Assembly: GCF_024347615.1 (NCBI RefSeq)
Contig: NZ_AP025509.1
Location: forward strand, 682,001-746,000
DNA from: Vibrio splendidus
GTDB taxonomy: Bacteria > Pseudomonadota > Gammaproteobacteria > Enterobacterales > Vibrionaceae
Direction: 5' to 3'
Length of the DNA stretch: 64,000 nt
Shown piece after piece: positions 28,496 through 37,280 of this stretch. A program made the position numbers and the translations under genes. Numbering within the stretch: the stretch's first letter is position 1; each line of letters opens with the position of its first letter. The notes under the pieces were generated by a model. That model was not told where the DNA came from and searched no databases. It saw only the letters and a list, made by a program, of their open reading frames with translations.

Positions 28496-29581
28496 CTAAT
28501 ATACATGGATGTAAAGGTCTGACCCATTTGCCCCGTCAGTATGCTCAAGGGTTAGGCCAAATACTTTGAAAATAGAGTATATGGCTGCTGAAACATCACT
28601 AAAATCTTCATAATCATCTAGTTTATCGTTCTCATACCTTTCCGTTAGGCTTTCGAGAGCATTGCTCAAATCAGCTAATGAATGTTTTAGTTTTGAGTTA
28701 GAAATCGTGTTTGCTAGATTTGGGAGATACTCTTGAAGATTAATGTTGATTGCATGAACGTAACCAATAGCATATGCGTAGGAATTGACTATGAGCTTTA
28801 CTCTCTTTTTTACTTCGAAGAACATTGCATCCAGTGAGATTTTCCTATTCATATAGTTCCAAACGAAGCTATCAATTTCGCTAGGGACTTCATTGAGCAC
28901 CGTTTGAAAGTTCTCAAGAAAGCAATCTATAGTTTCTTTAGGTGCTGTTGGTGAAGACATAAAATTGGCGAGGTATTCAGACCAAGATCTTGTCGCTGAA
29001 AGGAGAAGCGCTTCATCATAGGCATTGACACGTAAGCTTTGATCTAGACAGGTCAGCGTGTTTTTTTCGTGGACGTGCACTAGCTCGTGGTGGAGGCGAT
29101 GTAATACAGGCGGCAACCTATCCTTATCAACAGCAACGGTTCCATCTTCATTAAACCACTCCACAAAAAAGTTTACCGACAAAACAAGCGTATATTCAAT
29201 GCACAATCCATCAGAGCCCATTTTAGAAACCAGTTGTCCGATAGCCGTGCTCTGCTTGCTATTGGTGAATGAACTTGGCGATCTATGGTTGTACTCAGAG
29301 GTTACTTTTTGTAGAGCTGACGCAAAGTCATAGGTAATTACGACTTTTTTTAACTTAGATATGTCAAGTTCGTGATGTTCAGCTAGAACTTTCGCAGCTA
29401 GTAATGTGTTGTTTCCTAAGCAATTTGCATCTTCTTCAGTAGCAAAGCCTTCTAAGGCGATATTTAAGTCTGGTTCCAAAGTACCAATCTCCATAAAAAA
29501 ACTGATCGCATATTCATCTAACAGAACCTCGGAAAAGATGCCCTCGTGTAAGGGCTTGAAAAGAGGTTGACTCCTAACCAT
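28496..29581 (-). CDS. Putative zincin metallopeptidase
   Basis: A 361-residue cytoplasmic protein with the zinc motif HELVH (H165, E166, H169) in a helix. E202 in SWSEYLANF is a plausible third zinc ligand of gluzincin type. The rest is helical and unlike any family I can name. The start is uncertain: the first ATG has no good ribosome site and internal Met30 is an alternative. HExxH peptidases occur in defence islands as effectors or toxins. Nothing in the flanks supplies a partner. Confidence 0.65.
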   Translation of the reverse strand: MVRSQPLFKPLHEGIFSEVLLDEYAISFFMEIGTLEPDLNIALEGFATEEDANCLGNNTLLAAKVLAEHHELDISKLKKVVITYDFASALQKVTSEYNHRSPSSFTNSKQSTAIGQLVSKMGSDGLCIEYTLVLSVNFFVEWFNEDGTVAVDKDRLPPVLHRLHHELVHVHEKNTLTCLDQSLRVNAYDEALLLSATRSWSEYLANFMSSPTAPKETIDCFLENFQTVLNEVPSEIDSFVWNYMNRKISLDAMFFEVKKRVKLIVNSYAYAIGYVHAININLQEYLPNLANTISNSKLKHSLADLSNALESLTERYENDKLDDYEDFSDVSAAIYSIFKVFGLTLEHTDGANGSDLYIHVY

Positions 29582-29757
29582 TGCAAAGCTGAAGCATCAC
29601 TATAAAAAGGACAGAGCTTTGTTAGCCTCCCGCCTACCTCGGCGTGCCCCCGATAGGTTAATAATATTAGTAAACTAAACACATAATGAAGCATTAGTGA
29701 AATTTGGTCAAATGACAAATATTAAAGCGGCTAAGAGCAATGGCAGTAAATGATAAA

Positions 29758-29840
29758 GGGGCACTTCTACGTTACAAAGTGCCAACTGTGAAGATTCTGG
29801 ACAGAAACCATTTAGAACAAACGCTCCATTTGGTTTCTGT
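29758..29840 (+). repeat. Dispersed intergenic repeat, copy 2
   Basis: A hairpin GGCACTT/AAGTGCC (29760-29783) is followed by GTGAAGATTCTGGACAGAAACC and a second stem CAGAAACCA with TGGTTTCTG. The same layout (GGCA...TGCC hairpin, then GAAG.TT.TGGACAGAA) occurs in copy 3. Confidence 0.6.
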
Positions 29841-29877
29841 CTGATTAAGAAAAATATGTTGAAGGCTTAGAAGTTTG

Positions 29878-30651
29878 TTATGTTTGATTTAAGTTAGCTG
29901 ATTTTCTTGAACCAGATTGAGTATTTCGTATCATTTCTATAGAGCCTAGATCGTCGTCAAAAAAATTCGAAGGCATAACTATAGTTTTACTCATATCTTC
30001 AGGTGTTCCGCCAACACGTAATGCTACATGAAATTGCATATTTGGGACGTAAAATGTGTAATGCTTCCAGTCGTCTAGGGCATCAAAAACGGTTGCTGTT
30101 GAGACCAGATTGAAGCTAGGTTGTGAGTTATGCAGCCTCACGTGGAGCATAAACGAACAAGTCGATCCATTTAATAGATAGTTTTGGAGAAGGCGCTTTT
30201 CACTTTCAGGTATTGTGTAAGAATTGTTGAGCAACTCCCTATAAATATATGAAATAGCAAAATATTCCAATATGTGAATTTTATCGTAAATAGGATTTGA
30301 CTTTAGCAAAGCATCAATCGACTTTTGATCATAGCCTTTTTGTTCAAGTTTATTTATTTCTGAATCATCCAGAACTGCATATGAAAACACTGCCTTTTCA
30401 CTCTCACTGCTTTCATTAATCTGCTTAAATATTTCCGAAAACGCTAGTTCATTTTTGCTGAGTAACTGTTCACATTCAAAACAGAACAATTCTTTCTTTA
30501 GCTGCCTGTTTGACTTTTGCCAAAGGTTTAAGTACGAATGATATTGAGTTAGATAGCCATCAGTAACATTGAGCATGTATCTGTATAAAAATCGTGGGAT
30601 AACGTGGCTGCTCTTCAGTTCTTTCTCTCTCTCGCAGAGCTTACAAATCAT
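29878..30651 (-). CDS. Zinc-finger (HNH-like) protein of unknown function
   Basis: A 257-residue protein. The N-terminus has CKLC (residues 3-6), SSHVIPRFLYRY and a second pair CFECEQ. This is a treble-clef arrangement resembling HNH endonuclease zinc fingers, with SHVIPRF in place of the HNH core. The remainder is not recognised. The start ATG has AAGGAA upstream. Proteins with this head are frequent on bacterial islands and are annotated as hypothetical. A nuclease role is a guess. It is separated from the CBASS genes by about 300 bases containing repeat copy 3. Confidence 0.6.
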   Translation of the reverse strand: MICKLCEREKELKSSHVIPRFLYRYMLNVTDGYLTQYHSYLNLWQKSNRQLKKELFCFECEQLLSKNELAFSEIFKQINESSESEKAVFSYAVLDDSEINKLEQKGYDQKSIDALLKSNPIYDKIHILEYFAISYIYRELLNNSYTIPESEKRLLQNYLLNGSTCSFMLHVRLHNSQPSFNLVSTATVFDALDDWKHYTFYVPNMQFHVALRVGGTPEDMSKTIVMPSNFFDDDLGSIEMIRNTQSGSRKSANLNQT

Positions 30652-30828
30652 TGCTATTTCCTTTCAAACATAACGTCTAATTCAATGGTGCATAAACATT
30701 GCTGTTACAAAAACCATACGACTCTGTATAACTCAATGCTCAACTAGACTAATATTCTGCCATTAGGAAAACTAGGTCAAGGACTGACGAGCGAAAGTGA
30801 TCAGGAATCTGTGGCTAAACAATTTTGG

Positions 30829-30895
30829 GGCATTTTCGAGCTAGAAAATGCCGTGTGTTAAAATTCAGGTTGTGAAGGTTTTGGACAGAACCTTC
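30829..30895 (+). repeat. Dispersed intergenic repeat, copy 3
   Basis: A 9-bp hairpin GGCATTTTC/GAAAATGCC (30829-30852) is followed by AAAATTCAGGTT and a second hairpin GAAGGTT/AACCTTC enclosing TTGGACAG. It could terminate the CBASS operon. It shares motifs with copies 1 and 2. Confidence 0.65.
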
Positions 30896-30954
30896 TTACG
30901 ATTTCTAAACGATGGACATATTTTAAGATAACTTAGCTAAGGTAAACCAATCAA

Positions 30955-31677
30955 TTAATTACCAGATGGTTGGGCAGCTTGCTGAACAGTGACCTCTTCA
31001 TTATTTAAAGGTAATCCAGATGTATTATCTTCCTCTTGTATAAGAGCCTGTTCCTTCCAACATCCATCGACACAAGGCTCTTCTATCCAATCCCACGTTT
31101 TACTGAAAAAGCAGAACGGATTTATATAAATGAACATAGCTATTATGGCAGCTAAAATTGTTGATCTTAGGCTGAGTGGTATCTTATCTTTCCAAGTAAG
31201 CCCCAACTCAATACAGAACCACTTGTTATTGTGCTCAGAAAAGAGCTTGTAATGGGCATACCAGGAAGCAAGAAAAACGGGGGAAGGTTGATAAACCTCT
31301 TTGTGCTCGGTCTGGAGTTTTCGCAGCTCTACTCGGCCTGAAGCTTCTGATTCTGAAGGATCTATTTCTGAATGGAGCAATTCAAGTTTTTTACTGATAT
31401 CCGTAAGCTCATCACCAGCTGTACAATATTTATCCTTTTGCATTTCTCGTGGTTTAAGCATTAGCCCAACCAAACCTGCTATCAATAGGAATGAAGCAAG
31501 TGACTTATTGTTAAAAGTCTCAAATGAAAGCCCAAGGATACCTAGAGATAATGATAGCAAGCTGATGATACTAGGTAACTTCTCACAAATATCCAAAGAT
31601 GCAAGGTTCAGTTTAGACCCATAAATTACATTATAATATTCTCTAGCTATTTGTTTTTTTGTTGTTTGCTCTGACAT
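30955..31677 (-). CDS. SLATT-domain membrane effector of CBASS
   Basis: A 240-residue membrane protein with two close helices (about 33-55 and 60-78), a long cytoplasmic helical segment, and a third helix (about 163-185). This is the SLATT layout predicted to form pores. It follows the CD-NTase gene after 13 bases, with AGGAG upstream of the ATG. In CBASS the nucleotide signal made by the synthase opens or assembles the effector, and the infected cell stops growing or dies. The C-terminal 30 residues are acidic and disordered. Confidence 0.85.
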   Translation of the reverse strand: MSEQTTKKQIAREYYNVIYGSKLNLASLDICEKLPSIISLLSLSLGILGLSFETFNNKSLASFLLIAGLVGLMLKPREMQKDKYCTAGDELTDISKKLELLHSEIDPSESEASGRVELRKLQTEHKEVYQPSPVFLASWYAHYKLFSEHNNKWFCIELGLTWKDKIPLSLRSTILAAIIAMFIYINPFCFFSKTWDWIEEPCVDGCWKEQALIQEEDNTSGLPLNNEEVTVQQAAQPSGN

Positions 31678-31690
31678 TTAAGCATTACTC

Positions 31691-32956
31691 CTAAGCAATA
31701 GGAACCTCTATTCTATCTCTAGCAACCACTACGTTATTTTGTAGTGCGTAGCACTCAACTACGTGATCACCATAAAAATCTGCTGTCTCAGTTTTAGTTC
31801 TCGTACCATCATCGTTGACAATTTGACCGCGAATATTACTACGTTTATAAGCGATATCACCTTGGTTAAGAACTTTCCATTTAAGTTCGAAATCACCAAT
31901 TATATCTATGTTCATCGCTGTAAACTTCAACTTCCTTTCTGGCAAAATCCGTTCATTAGAATCTAACATTCGTGACAGGAACCTAGTCACCACGTCTTTT
32001 TTGACTTCACAATCTAAAACAATATTATATTTCAAATCTTGTTCATATTTATGTTCAATAAACTCTTCTGTTGTTTCTGCTTTAGCTACAGCTGTATTGT
32101 TCGGGAACTTTCTGCCAAAAACGCTTTTATAGCTTCTATTACATTTATCATATTTCGCTTCAGCTCTCGCTGTTATGGCCTCATCACAATCCTCTCTTGC
32201 AGCCTTCGCATCACTCTGAAATTTCTTTTTGACCTTTACATGCGAGTTGCTTCCTGGAGCAAGGTAGTATTGTTTATCAGGTTCGTTTTCTAAAAACTCA
32301 AAAAAGTCTCTCACTAGCACGTCATATTTACCATAGCTAGCGTTGTCAAAATCTTCATTTTTATCGATAAAACGATAGCAAAGGGTATCAATCAGAAAGC
32401 CACTCATTTCGATATTATTCCTAGATTTCCACGCTCGTACCATCTTAGCTAGCCGTCTTAAGTTGCCATTCCTTTCCTCATTTTTTTCTTTGAACTCTTT
32501 TAACTCGGCTTTTGGATCACATACCAGCCAACTACCTCCATTATATGTATCTGGATAATAGTACTTACCATTTATAAGCTTGAAAACAGGAACAACTTCA
32601 ATGACGTAATTACTGAAGCTTACGACGATAACATTGCGATCCTTCTTCGTTTCAGTTTGAGGATAAACTTTTTTGATCTGTTCTTTGCAAGCATCTAGTA
32701 AACCAGCTTGATCTTTCTTGTAGGTGTCCCAGAGACTAGGAGGCATGATGTAGAGCATATCTAAATCAGAGATACCATCTATTCCAGTGTATCTTCCGTA
32801 AGATCCAACTTGTAGAGTGTTCGCTGTTTTGTTTTCACTATCACGAAAATGCATATTTAGACGGCGGGTAATACTACCGTATCGCTTGCTAATTTGACCT
32901 GCGTTTTTAATCTGAAGGTTAGTTAAGAAAGATTTGAAATCACTTTGAACAGTCAT
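31691..32956 (-). CDS. CD-NTase (SMODS nucleotidyltransferase) of CBASS with C-terminal AGS-C domain
   Basis: A 421-residue cyclic/linear oligonucleotide synthase. The polymerase-beta-like core has GSYGRYT (51-57), metal ligands D64 and D66 in SDLDM, and E120 in VIEVVPVF. The last about 75 residues match the AGS-C sensor domain (FELKWKVLNQGD, NIRGQI, YGDHVVECY). The start ATG has AGGAG seven bases upstream. It is followed by a SLATT effector and no ubiquitin-like accessory genes, so this is a minimal two-gene CBASS. The nucleotide product is unknown. Confidence 0.9.
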   Translation of the reverse strand: MTVQSDFKSFLTNLQIKNAGQISKRYGSITRRLNMHFRDSENKTANTLQVGSYGRYTGIDGISDLDMLYIMPPSLWDTYKKDQAGLLDACKEQIKKVYPQTETKKDRNVIVVSFSNYVIEVVPVFKLINGKYYYPDTYNGGSWLVCDPKAELKEFKEKNEERNGNLRRLAKMVRAWKSRNNIEMSGFLIDTLCYRFIDKNEDFDNASYGKYDVLVRDFFEFLENEPDKQYYLAPGSNSHVKVKKKFQSDAKAAREDCDEAITARAEAKYDKCNRSYKSVFGRKFPNNTAVAKAETTEEFIEHKYEQDLKYNIVLDCEVKKDVVTRFLSRMLDSNERILPERKLKFTAMNIDIIGDFELKWKVLNQGDIAYKRSNIRGQIVNDDGTRTKTETADFYGDHVVECYALQNNVVVARDRIEVPIA

Positions 32957-33329
32957 GCAGCACTCCTGAGTTCTTTAGCCATATACTACATGGGGGTATT
33001 TGGATTAAAAACAACTGGTTGAATATAAACTTTAACTATTGCAACTCTGATGTTTGTCAATTTCAGAATCAAAAAGTAACAGAACCAATCTTCTACTAGA
33101 TTTAAAACGACTTTGTTGTGGATCATTAAATCTGTCCTCCTCTTTGGAGGTTTGGTTATTAGCTATTCTAGGCAAAAGTAGGCTTTCGTTCATCAGTACA
33201 ATAAGCGGCTGTAACTCGTTTTGGGGCAAAAGTAACTCAGACTGGATTCGGCAACAAGTGAAGGGGGCTTTCTCGGGTACTATGCCATTTCTGTACACAG
33301 TAAACCCTAAAGTCGAAGACCGAAATTGT

Positions 33330-33419
33330 GAAAAACTTCAGAATAAAACGACTAATTAAGAAAAACGTCAGAATAAAACGGCCAATTAGGAAAAACGTCA
33401 GAATAAGGAAGATCACAAG
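33330..33419 (+). repeat. Three tandem 30-bp repeats upstream of the secreted nuclease gene
   Basis: Three copies of a 30-base unit beginning GAAAAACGTCAGAATAA (first copy CTTC for CGTC) lie head to tail. The third differs in its last third. They are in frame in a short GTG-started reading frame, giving a basic decapeptide repeat (KNVRIKRPIR type). The region 32957-33535 holds no gene I would support. Confidence 0.85.
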
Positions 33420-33535
33420 GAAACCAAAATCAAATGAAATGGGGTATTCCCGTTTCAGATACGTTAACCCACTCTACTTCTACCGCTTTGATAGTTATGC
33501 TAAATTTGGGGCTAAGCTCATCTAAAGGAATGACA

Positions 33536-34273
33536 ATGAAAACATGGATAGCATTCACAATATTAACATCAGGGATCTTGAGTGCTTCTGAATTTCGGAC
33601 GCCAAACTGCCCAATTGGCTGCCCTAGCCTTGAAATTGACGGTAATGTTGTCATCTTCGAACGTTTGTACACGCTCTCTCAAAATAAGAAAACGCAGTTC
33701 GCTGATTGGGTCGCATATGAAGTCGACATTCTTAACTTCGGTACAACAACTAATAGGAGTTGGAAAAATAACCCTCTACTTGTTGAAGCTGAGCGATTAG
33801 AGAAAGGTGATTATACAGGGGCTTCAAGTAAGCTCGATGTTGATCGTGGGCACCAAGCTCCTTTAGCCAGCTTTGTTGGCAGCCGCTATTGGCCTACTCT
33901 TAACTATTTGTCGAATATCACTCCCCAAGCAAAAGGCTTAAACCAAGGCGCATGGAAAAACTTGGAAGAAGCAGTTAGGGATGCCGTTGGGTTTCGAGAG
34001 AACCTGTTCGTTATTACTGGGACTCTCTACCGCAACGAAATGGATGCTTTGCCAAAAGCTGATGAGCCTCATGCAATACCCTCGGATTACTACAAAATTG
34101 TGTACGATGAGAAAGGCAATTCTGTAGCCTTTCTAATGAACCAACACACAACCAGAGATACAAATTACTGCACTAAAAAGTTAGCAGTATCAGAGTTGAG
34201 ATCAATCGTCCCATATACCCTACCAAGTGGTTTAGCTGATAGTAATGAAATATTGAAACGTTTAGGTTGCTGA
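33536..34273 (+). CDS. Secreted DNA/RNA non-specific endonuclease (NUC1/EndA family)
   Basis: A 245-residue protein with a signal peptide (residues 1-18, cut after LSA). The active-site motif DRGH is at 103-106, with H106 as general base. The metal region NITPQAKGLNQGAWKNLE follows, with Asn and Glu ligands. Two N-terminal cysteines may form a disulphide. The enzyme should degrade DNA and RNA outside the cytoplasm. The longer open frame to 33434 lacks a signal peptide; ATG 33536 follows AAGGAA. It is flanked by tandem repeats and small unknown genes. Confidence 0.88.
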   Translation: MKTWIAFTILTSGILSASEFRTPNCPIGCPSLEIDGNVVIFERLYTLSQNKKTQFADWVAYEVDILNFGTTTNRSWKNNPLLVEAERLEKGDYTGASSKLDVDRGHQAPLASFVGSRYWPTLNYLSNITPQAKGLNQGAWKNLEEAVRDAVGFRENLFVITGTLYRNEMDALPKADEPHAIPSDYYKIVYDEKGNSVAFLMNQHTTRDTNYCTKKLAVSELRSIVPYTLPSGLADSNEILKRLGC

Positions 34274-34469
34274 TCACTCGGGTTATTTAGGCTCGAATTC
34301 ATCAGCTCAGAACATCCTAGAAGCTTGTAGCTATGCCGCGCTTCCATTTGAATACCCGATTCCAACATGCTGAGTAACTACGAATAAGTAATTAAGCTAT
34401 TTAGTCCACTACATCAAGAGCAAGTAGCTCTTCATAGGATTGAGATACTTAACTTACCTAGAAACAACC

Positions 34470-34712
34470 ATGAGCTACGCTCATGAACCAATCGAAATCT
34501 TTCAAAGCGTAGCTTTGGTATGTCTTCATGAGGGTCACTTTTACTCTATATATAATATTAAAGTGAAAGTGACCTATACATTTAGCCCATTTCAAATTAA
34601 CAATCCAGTGAAAGAACTAACCAGTTACATGGATGAGTGTACTAATGAACTGTCCAAACGACTGCATGTTAAACACCAAGCTACAAATTTAAACACCAAG
34701 CTACAAATCTAG
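34470..34712 (+). CDS. Small hypothetical protein
   Basis: An 80-residue frame with no recognised domain and a weak ribosome site; an upstream in-frame ATG at 34440 is no better. Its 3' end contains a near-perfect duplication of AAACACCAAGCTACAAAT. It overlaps the convergent gene by four bases. It may not be translated. Confidence 0.35.
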   Translation: MSYAHEPIEIFQSVALVCLHEGHFYSIYNIKVKVTYTFSPFQINNPVKELTSYMDECTNELSKRLHVKHQATNLNTKLQI

Positions 34713-34981
34713 TGAAGTGGGTGATTTTCAAAGTTCATTACGTGAGTGACAGCGGTCGCAAGTACGATCTCGTCATACTGAGTAGTTAAATCAATATCGG
34801 TTAAGACGATCAGCAGTAACAGGTCGGGATCCGATACATCGTTCATCAAATGCAAAGCTATGTCGTCAGAATCGACCTTCATCACAGCTTGAGTCATCAA
34901 TGCAAACAATTGGTTTAAACAGCTATCGCAATGAGTATTTGCGCGATGGATATACTCTAGAAAAATTGATTTAGTATTCAT
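34709..34981 (-). CDS. Small acidic hypothetical protein
   Basis: A 90-residue acidic, Leu/Asp-rich frame with a CDSC pair near the N-terminus and a hydrophobic segment LLLLIVLTDIDL. No family is recognised and no clear ribosome site is seen. It diverges from umuD, with about 240 bases between them. Confidence 0.4.
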   Translation of the reverse strand: MNTKSIFLEYIHRANTHCDSCLNQLFALMTQAVMKVDSDDIALHLMNDVSDPDLLLLIVLTDIDLTTQYDEIVLATAVTHVMNFENHPLH

Positions 34982-35167
34982 ACGTACAGAATAATAAAAA
35001 CACTCACAGTTAAAGTATTGGAATAGACTGCCACCATGTGAAGAAAATCACGATTCAGTCGCTCGCGTAGCGGATTAGTTCAAACAAGCCCAACTTTTAA
35101 AAGTGAGCTTTATTAACTCGAACATAGGCTAATTAAACCGCACTTAGTTTTACAAACATTGACGGCT

Positions 35168-35207
35168 TCAGAATCTATACTGTATATTTATACAGTATAG
35201 ATTCTGA
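35168..35207 (+). promoter_or_regulatory. LexA (SOS) box inside a 40-bp perfect palindrome, umuD promoter
   Basis: CTGTATATTTATACAG (35180-35195) matches the LexA consensus CTGT-N8-ACAG. The symmetry extends outwards without a mismatch to 19-bp arms and a 2-base centre, far more than LexA needs. It ends 10 bases before the umuD ATG, so it should also cover the promoter start region. Confidence 0.9.
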
Positions 35208-35217
35208 GATCGTAAAT

Positions 35218-35628
35218 ATGAACATTCTACCGCTTTCCTCATCCAGTATATCTTGCTCACTCACCTCATGGGAATCACCAGCGGCTGAGTATGTAGAGCT
35301 TGGTGTTTCACTGGATTCTGTCTTAGTCAATAACCCTAATGCTACATATCTTGCTTATGCTAATGGAGATTCCATGGAAAGAATTGGCATCTTCAACGGT
35401 GACTTGTTAGTCATCGATAGAAAGCCACAAGCTCAGCATTTTGATACCGTTATTGTCAGCTTAAATGGTGCATTTATGTGCAAGATCCTTGATGTGAATA
35501 ACAGGCTTTTGCTGTCAGCAAATCCTCATCATTTACCTATTGAGATCCATCCAGAAGATGCCTTTGCTATTGAAGGGGTTGTGATACGTTCTATTCGTCT
35601 ACATAAACCACTGCCTGAGTTCATGTAA
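35218..35628 (+). CDS. umuD: UmuD-like S24 peptidase, SOS polymerase V subunit
   Basis: A 136-residue protein matching UmuD in length. The catalytic dyad is S52 (NGDSMERIGI) and K89 (FMCKILD). The segment SPAAEYVE aligns with the E. coli post-cleavage stretch, but the usual Cys-Gly cleavage site is replaced by Thr-Ser. RecA-stimulated self-cleavage turns UmuD into the form active in translesion synthesis. A LexA box precedes it, and it overlaps umuC by one base (TAATG). The linked umuC is disrupted, so this UmuD probably has no cognate polymerase now. Confidence 0.9.
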   Translation: MNILPLSSSSISCSLTSWESPAAEYVELGVSLDSVLVNNPNATYLAYANGDSMERIGIFNGDLLVIDRKPQAQHFDTVIVSLNGAFMCKILDVNNRLLLSANPHHLPIEIHPEDAFAIEGVVIRSIRLHKPLPEFM

Positions 35629-36246
35629 TGTTTGCTCTTATAGATTGCAACGCTATGTATGTCGCTTGTGAACAAGTATTTCGACCTGATTTACGACACC
35701 TACCCTGTATTGTCTTATCAAACAATGATGGTGCCGTTGTAGCAGCAAATAGGTTGGCAAAAGAAGCTGGAGTTAAGAAATTTGAGCCCTATTTCAAGCA
35801 AAAGACACTCATTGAAAAGCGTGGTGTGAACGTTTTTTCATCAAACTATGCTTTATATGCTGATCTGTCTGCAAAAATGATGGCCACAATTACTGCTTTC
35901 TCACCGAGGAGCCACATTTACTCAATAGACGAATGCTTTTTAGATATCAGCCGTTTTTCACATATTGAGTCAGACTTAACCTCTTTCGGTCAACGAATTC
36001 GTCAAACCGTCTGGAAAGAATGTCGACTGCCCGTTTGCTTTGGTGCTGGTGATACTTTGACACTATCCAAAATGGCTAACAGAGTTGCAAAAGTTGACAA
36101 AGAATTGAATGGTGTCTGCATCATTGATTCTGAATGCAAACGCCAACAATATTTAGCATCACAACCTGTATCTGAAGTTTGGGGCGTTGGAAGAAGATTG
36201 ACACAACCGGTGTTTTTCAAGGTAGTTGTCATCATTTGCTTGCTTA

Positions 36247-37254
36247 TTAAGCAGCTTCTCTTTCTGGATTTAGATGAACGTCACCAACAGGTTCACAGTT
36301 TCTGATATCACCAGGCCAGCGTTCAGGATTTTGCTCTTTTGCAGCGAACAATACCTCAGCACGACGCTTCAAGATCTCTTTATCTTTTCCATTGTGACGC
36401 TCTGAAGGCGTGACGTAATTTAGCTTACTGTGCTTGTGCTCGGTGTTGTACCAGCGTACGAAGGCTTCAACCCAACTTCGACTACTGTCGAGAGTTTCAA
36501 AGCCCTTTACTGGCCAACTTGGCATGTACTTTACCGTGCGGAACAATGACTCGACATAAGGGTTATCATCACTGACTCTTGGGCGACTATATGACGAGGT
36601 TATACCTAACTCTTCCATTTTAGCTTTGAACGTCAACGACTTCATCGGCGCACCATTATCTGAATGAAGAACCAGCGCTTGATTAAAGCATTGCTCTCGC
36701 ATCAACGTTCGTTGCAGAAGTTGTGACGCCAGCTCACCGCATTCATGCTCATACACTTCATAACCAACAATTTTTCGACTGTAGATGTCCTCAATGACAT
36801 ACAGGTAAGAGTGTTGGCCTCGAACTTTTGAAGGTAAGTAAGTGATATCCCACGTATAGACTTGATTCGAGTCCGTCGCTGTGTAACTTGTTGGCTTCGC
36901 TTGCTTCTGTCTGCTCCGCTGACGACCTCGTTTGTGAAGTTGCCCCTGCATACTCAGCACTCGGTAGTAGCTCGACTCAGAGGCGATATACTCACCTCTA
37001 TCAAGCAGTGTCGGGACGATTTGAGTTGGAGGCAAGCTTGCGAACTCAGAGCGGTTACACACCTCGATAATCGCATCACGCTCTTCCTGCGAGAGCTTGT
37101 TAACAGGCTCAGGTCTGATGCATATCGGCCTTCTGTCAGCTTGAACTTCACCTTGCTGATACCAGCGACGATACGTTCTCAAGTCAATTTGAACTTCATG
37201 GCAAGCTGGCTCTAAACGACATCCGCATTGCTTCGCTTCAAGGATAAGAGTCAC
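36247..37254 (-). CDS. IS3-family transposase, OrfB catalytic part
   Basis: A 335-residue rve/DDE integrase-like domain with an HTH_21-type N-terminus. The DDE residues are in TWDITYLP, LHSDNGAPMKS and PYVESLFRT. The lysine-rich C-terminus follows. The only start codon near the beginning is a GTG, and no ribosome site precedes it. The frame continues upstream into orfA, so it is probably made mainly as an OrfAB fusion by -1 frameshifting. Confidence 0.92.
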   Translation of the reverse strand: MTLILEAKQCGCRLEPACHEVQIDLRTYRRWYQQGEVQADRRPICIRPEPVNKLSQEERDAIIEVCNRSEFASLPPTQIVPTLLDRGEYIASESSYYRVLSMQGQLHKRGRQRSRQKQAKPTSYTATDSNQVYTWDITYLPSKVRGQHSYLYVIEDIYSRKIVGYEVYEHECGELASQLLQRTLMREQCFNQALVLHSDNGAPMKSLTFKAKMEELGITSSYSRPRVSDDNPYVESLFRTVKYMPSWPVKGFETLDSSRSWVEAFVRWYNTEHKHSKLNYVTPSERHNGKDKEILKRRAEVLFAAKEQNPERWPGDIRNCEPVGDVHLNPEREAA

Positions 37255-37280
37255 TATGGTCTGCCTTTCATCGGTTGAGG

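Noticed and set aside
23582..33000. Superintegron cassette array
   Set aside because: Several single genes in one orientation with gaps recall integron cassettes, but no attC/VCR-type sites were recognisable and no integron integrase is present.
33054..33359. 101-residue reading frame before the tandem repeats
   Set aside because: It starts with TTG, has no ribosome site and no recognisable domain; the opposite strand is equally open.
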